The notes beneath the pieces were generated by a model that ran no database searches, was not told the DNA's origin, and was given only the letters and a program-made list of their open reading frames with translations. Both the position numbers and the translations under genes were made by a program. Shown here piece after piece: positions 12,641 through 13,201 of a DNA stretch of 13,201 nt. This DNA comes from Chloroflexota bacterium (GTDB taxonomy: Bacteria; Chloroflexota; Anaerolineae; Anaerolineales; UBA11858), in NCBI GenBank assembly GCA_003513015.1, contig DOTA01000016.1, positions 459 through 13,659 on the forward strand, read 5' to 3'. The number at the start of each line of letters is the position of its first letter. Positions within the stretch are counted from its first letter, which is position 1.

Positions 12641-13201
12641 ATGAATCACACCGCTGATGATCTTATTCGTCAAGCCATTGTCAGCCTTAAGGCCGGCGAC
12701 AGAAAAACTGCCCAGGCGATTCTGATTCGCCTGCTCGAAGAGGATGCTCACAACGAGGCCGCCTGGTATTTGTTGAGTTATACCCTTCAAGAGCGGGATA
12801 GAAAGATTTACGCCCTTCACCGCGTTTTGCAGATAAACCCAAACAACCCAGATGCCATTTCGAGATTAAGTGGATTAACGGAATCAGAACCTGAGGTGGC
12901 TGCCGTTAAAAGTGAGCCGCTCTCACCCCCAAAGGCAGAAGATTCCCATCCCCCCTTAGGCAGTACTCCGGCTATTTCGCCGCAAACCTCCCAAATTTCC
13001 CCGCACCCTTCAGGGGATTCATCCCACTTACCCTCCGAAAAAGTAGAATTCCCACATCCAAGCACCCCTCCTTCTGTTGATGTGGTCATCCCACCGGCAA
13101 GTAGGTGGCGATCCATATTTTCATTTTCAAAGTATTCGATCAAAAAAGCCCTCTGGCTGTTTGCCTCTGTGATTGTGGGCGTTTATATCACCATCCTGAT
13201 T
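12641..13201 (+). CDS. TPR-like domain joined to a putative DppB-type permease (3' end outside window)
   Basis: The frame is open from ATG 12641 to the window end (187 codons). Residues 1-80 form helical repeats of TPR type (LIRQAIVSLKAGDRKTAQAI, then AWYLLSYTLQERDRKIYALH and VLQINPNNPDAI), a small domain often seen in Chloroflexota proteins. Residues ~82-158 are a Pro/Ser/His-rich linker. The last 18 visible residues are a membrane helix ending VGVYITILI. This matches TM1 of the permease at 7673-8803 (11 of 18 identical), so the gene probably continues as a DppB-like permease, perhaps beginning a second importer. Both the N-terminus of the linker and the helix suggest that the TPR-like part is cytoplasmic. 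Ribosome site is weak (GGA five bases upstream). The identity of the missing part is inferred. Confidence 0.8.
   Translation, partial: MNHTADDLIRQAIVSLKAGDRKTAQAILIRLLEEDAHNEAAWYLLSYTLQERDRKIYALHRVLQINPNNPDAISRLSGLTESEPEVAAVKSEPLSPPKAEDSHPPLGSTPAISPQTSQISPHPSGDSSHLPSEKVEFPHPSTPPSVDVVIPPASRWRSIFSFSKYSIKKALWLFASVIVGVYITILI

Noticed and set aside
12512..12820. Minus-strand ORF overlapping the palindrome and the start of the last gene
   Set aside because: It crosses a repeat and lies antisense to a better-supported gene; no ribosome site or domain pattern was seen.

Overview
The window looks like chromosomal DNA from a member of the Chloroflexota, most likely Anaerolineae-like. This is an inference from protein style, not from a database hit. 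The cues are solute-binding lipoproteins with long Val/Glu/Thr-rich linkers after the lipobox, an Ig-like tail on one of them, a short TPR-like N-terminal domain of a kind common in that phylum (last gene), and mid-range GC. All genes I can support are on the + strand. No tRNA, rRNA, CRISPR array or transposase is visible.

Layout. (1) 1-1609, housekeeping: the 3' end of a class B penicillin-binding protein, then the ribosome-assembly GTPase RsgA, which appears to start at a CTG codon. (2) 1610-1857: an intergenic control region with a perfect 9-bp inverted repeat next to a good sigma70-type promoter whose spacer holds a run of nine T. (3) 1858-4653: an ECF sigma factor, an overlapping small ORF that may be frameshifted, and a family 5 solute-binding lipoprotein in the usual domain order. 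(4) 4654-12401: a Dpp/Opp-type ABC importer made of a large solute-binding lipoprotein, two permeases, two ATPases and a small two-helix membrane protein, closed by a clear rho-independent terminator. A strong hairpin separates the binding-protein gene from the permease genes. (5) 12402-13201: a 122-bp imperfect palindrome, then the start of a gene joining a TPR-like domain and a Pro/Ser-rich linker to what looks like the first helix of another DppB-type permease; it runs off the window.

How the parts fit. The binding protein (4847-7456) should capture a ligand outside the membrane and deliver it to the permease pair, powered by the two ATPases. The ligand cannot be read from the sequence; peptides and oligosaccharides are both known for this family. 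The ECF sigma factor beside a second binding lipoprotein suggests a ligand-responsive control module for the neighbouring importer, but this rests on gene order alone.

Main observation. The 869-residue binding protein carries family 5 motifs in circularly permuted order. The half that is normally C-terminal (GEID-like and VRxA...DR motifs) comes first, and the half that is normally N-terminal (WHDG, GxGPY, RxxNY motifs) comes second. The lipoprotein encoded just upstream has the same motifs in the normal order, so the window holds its own control.
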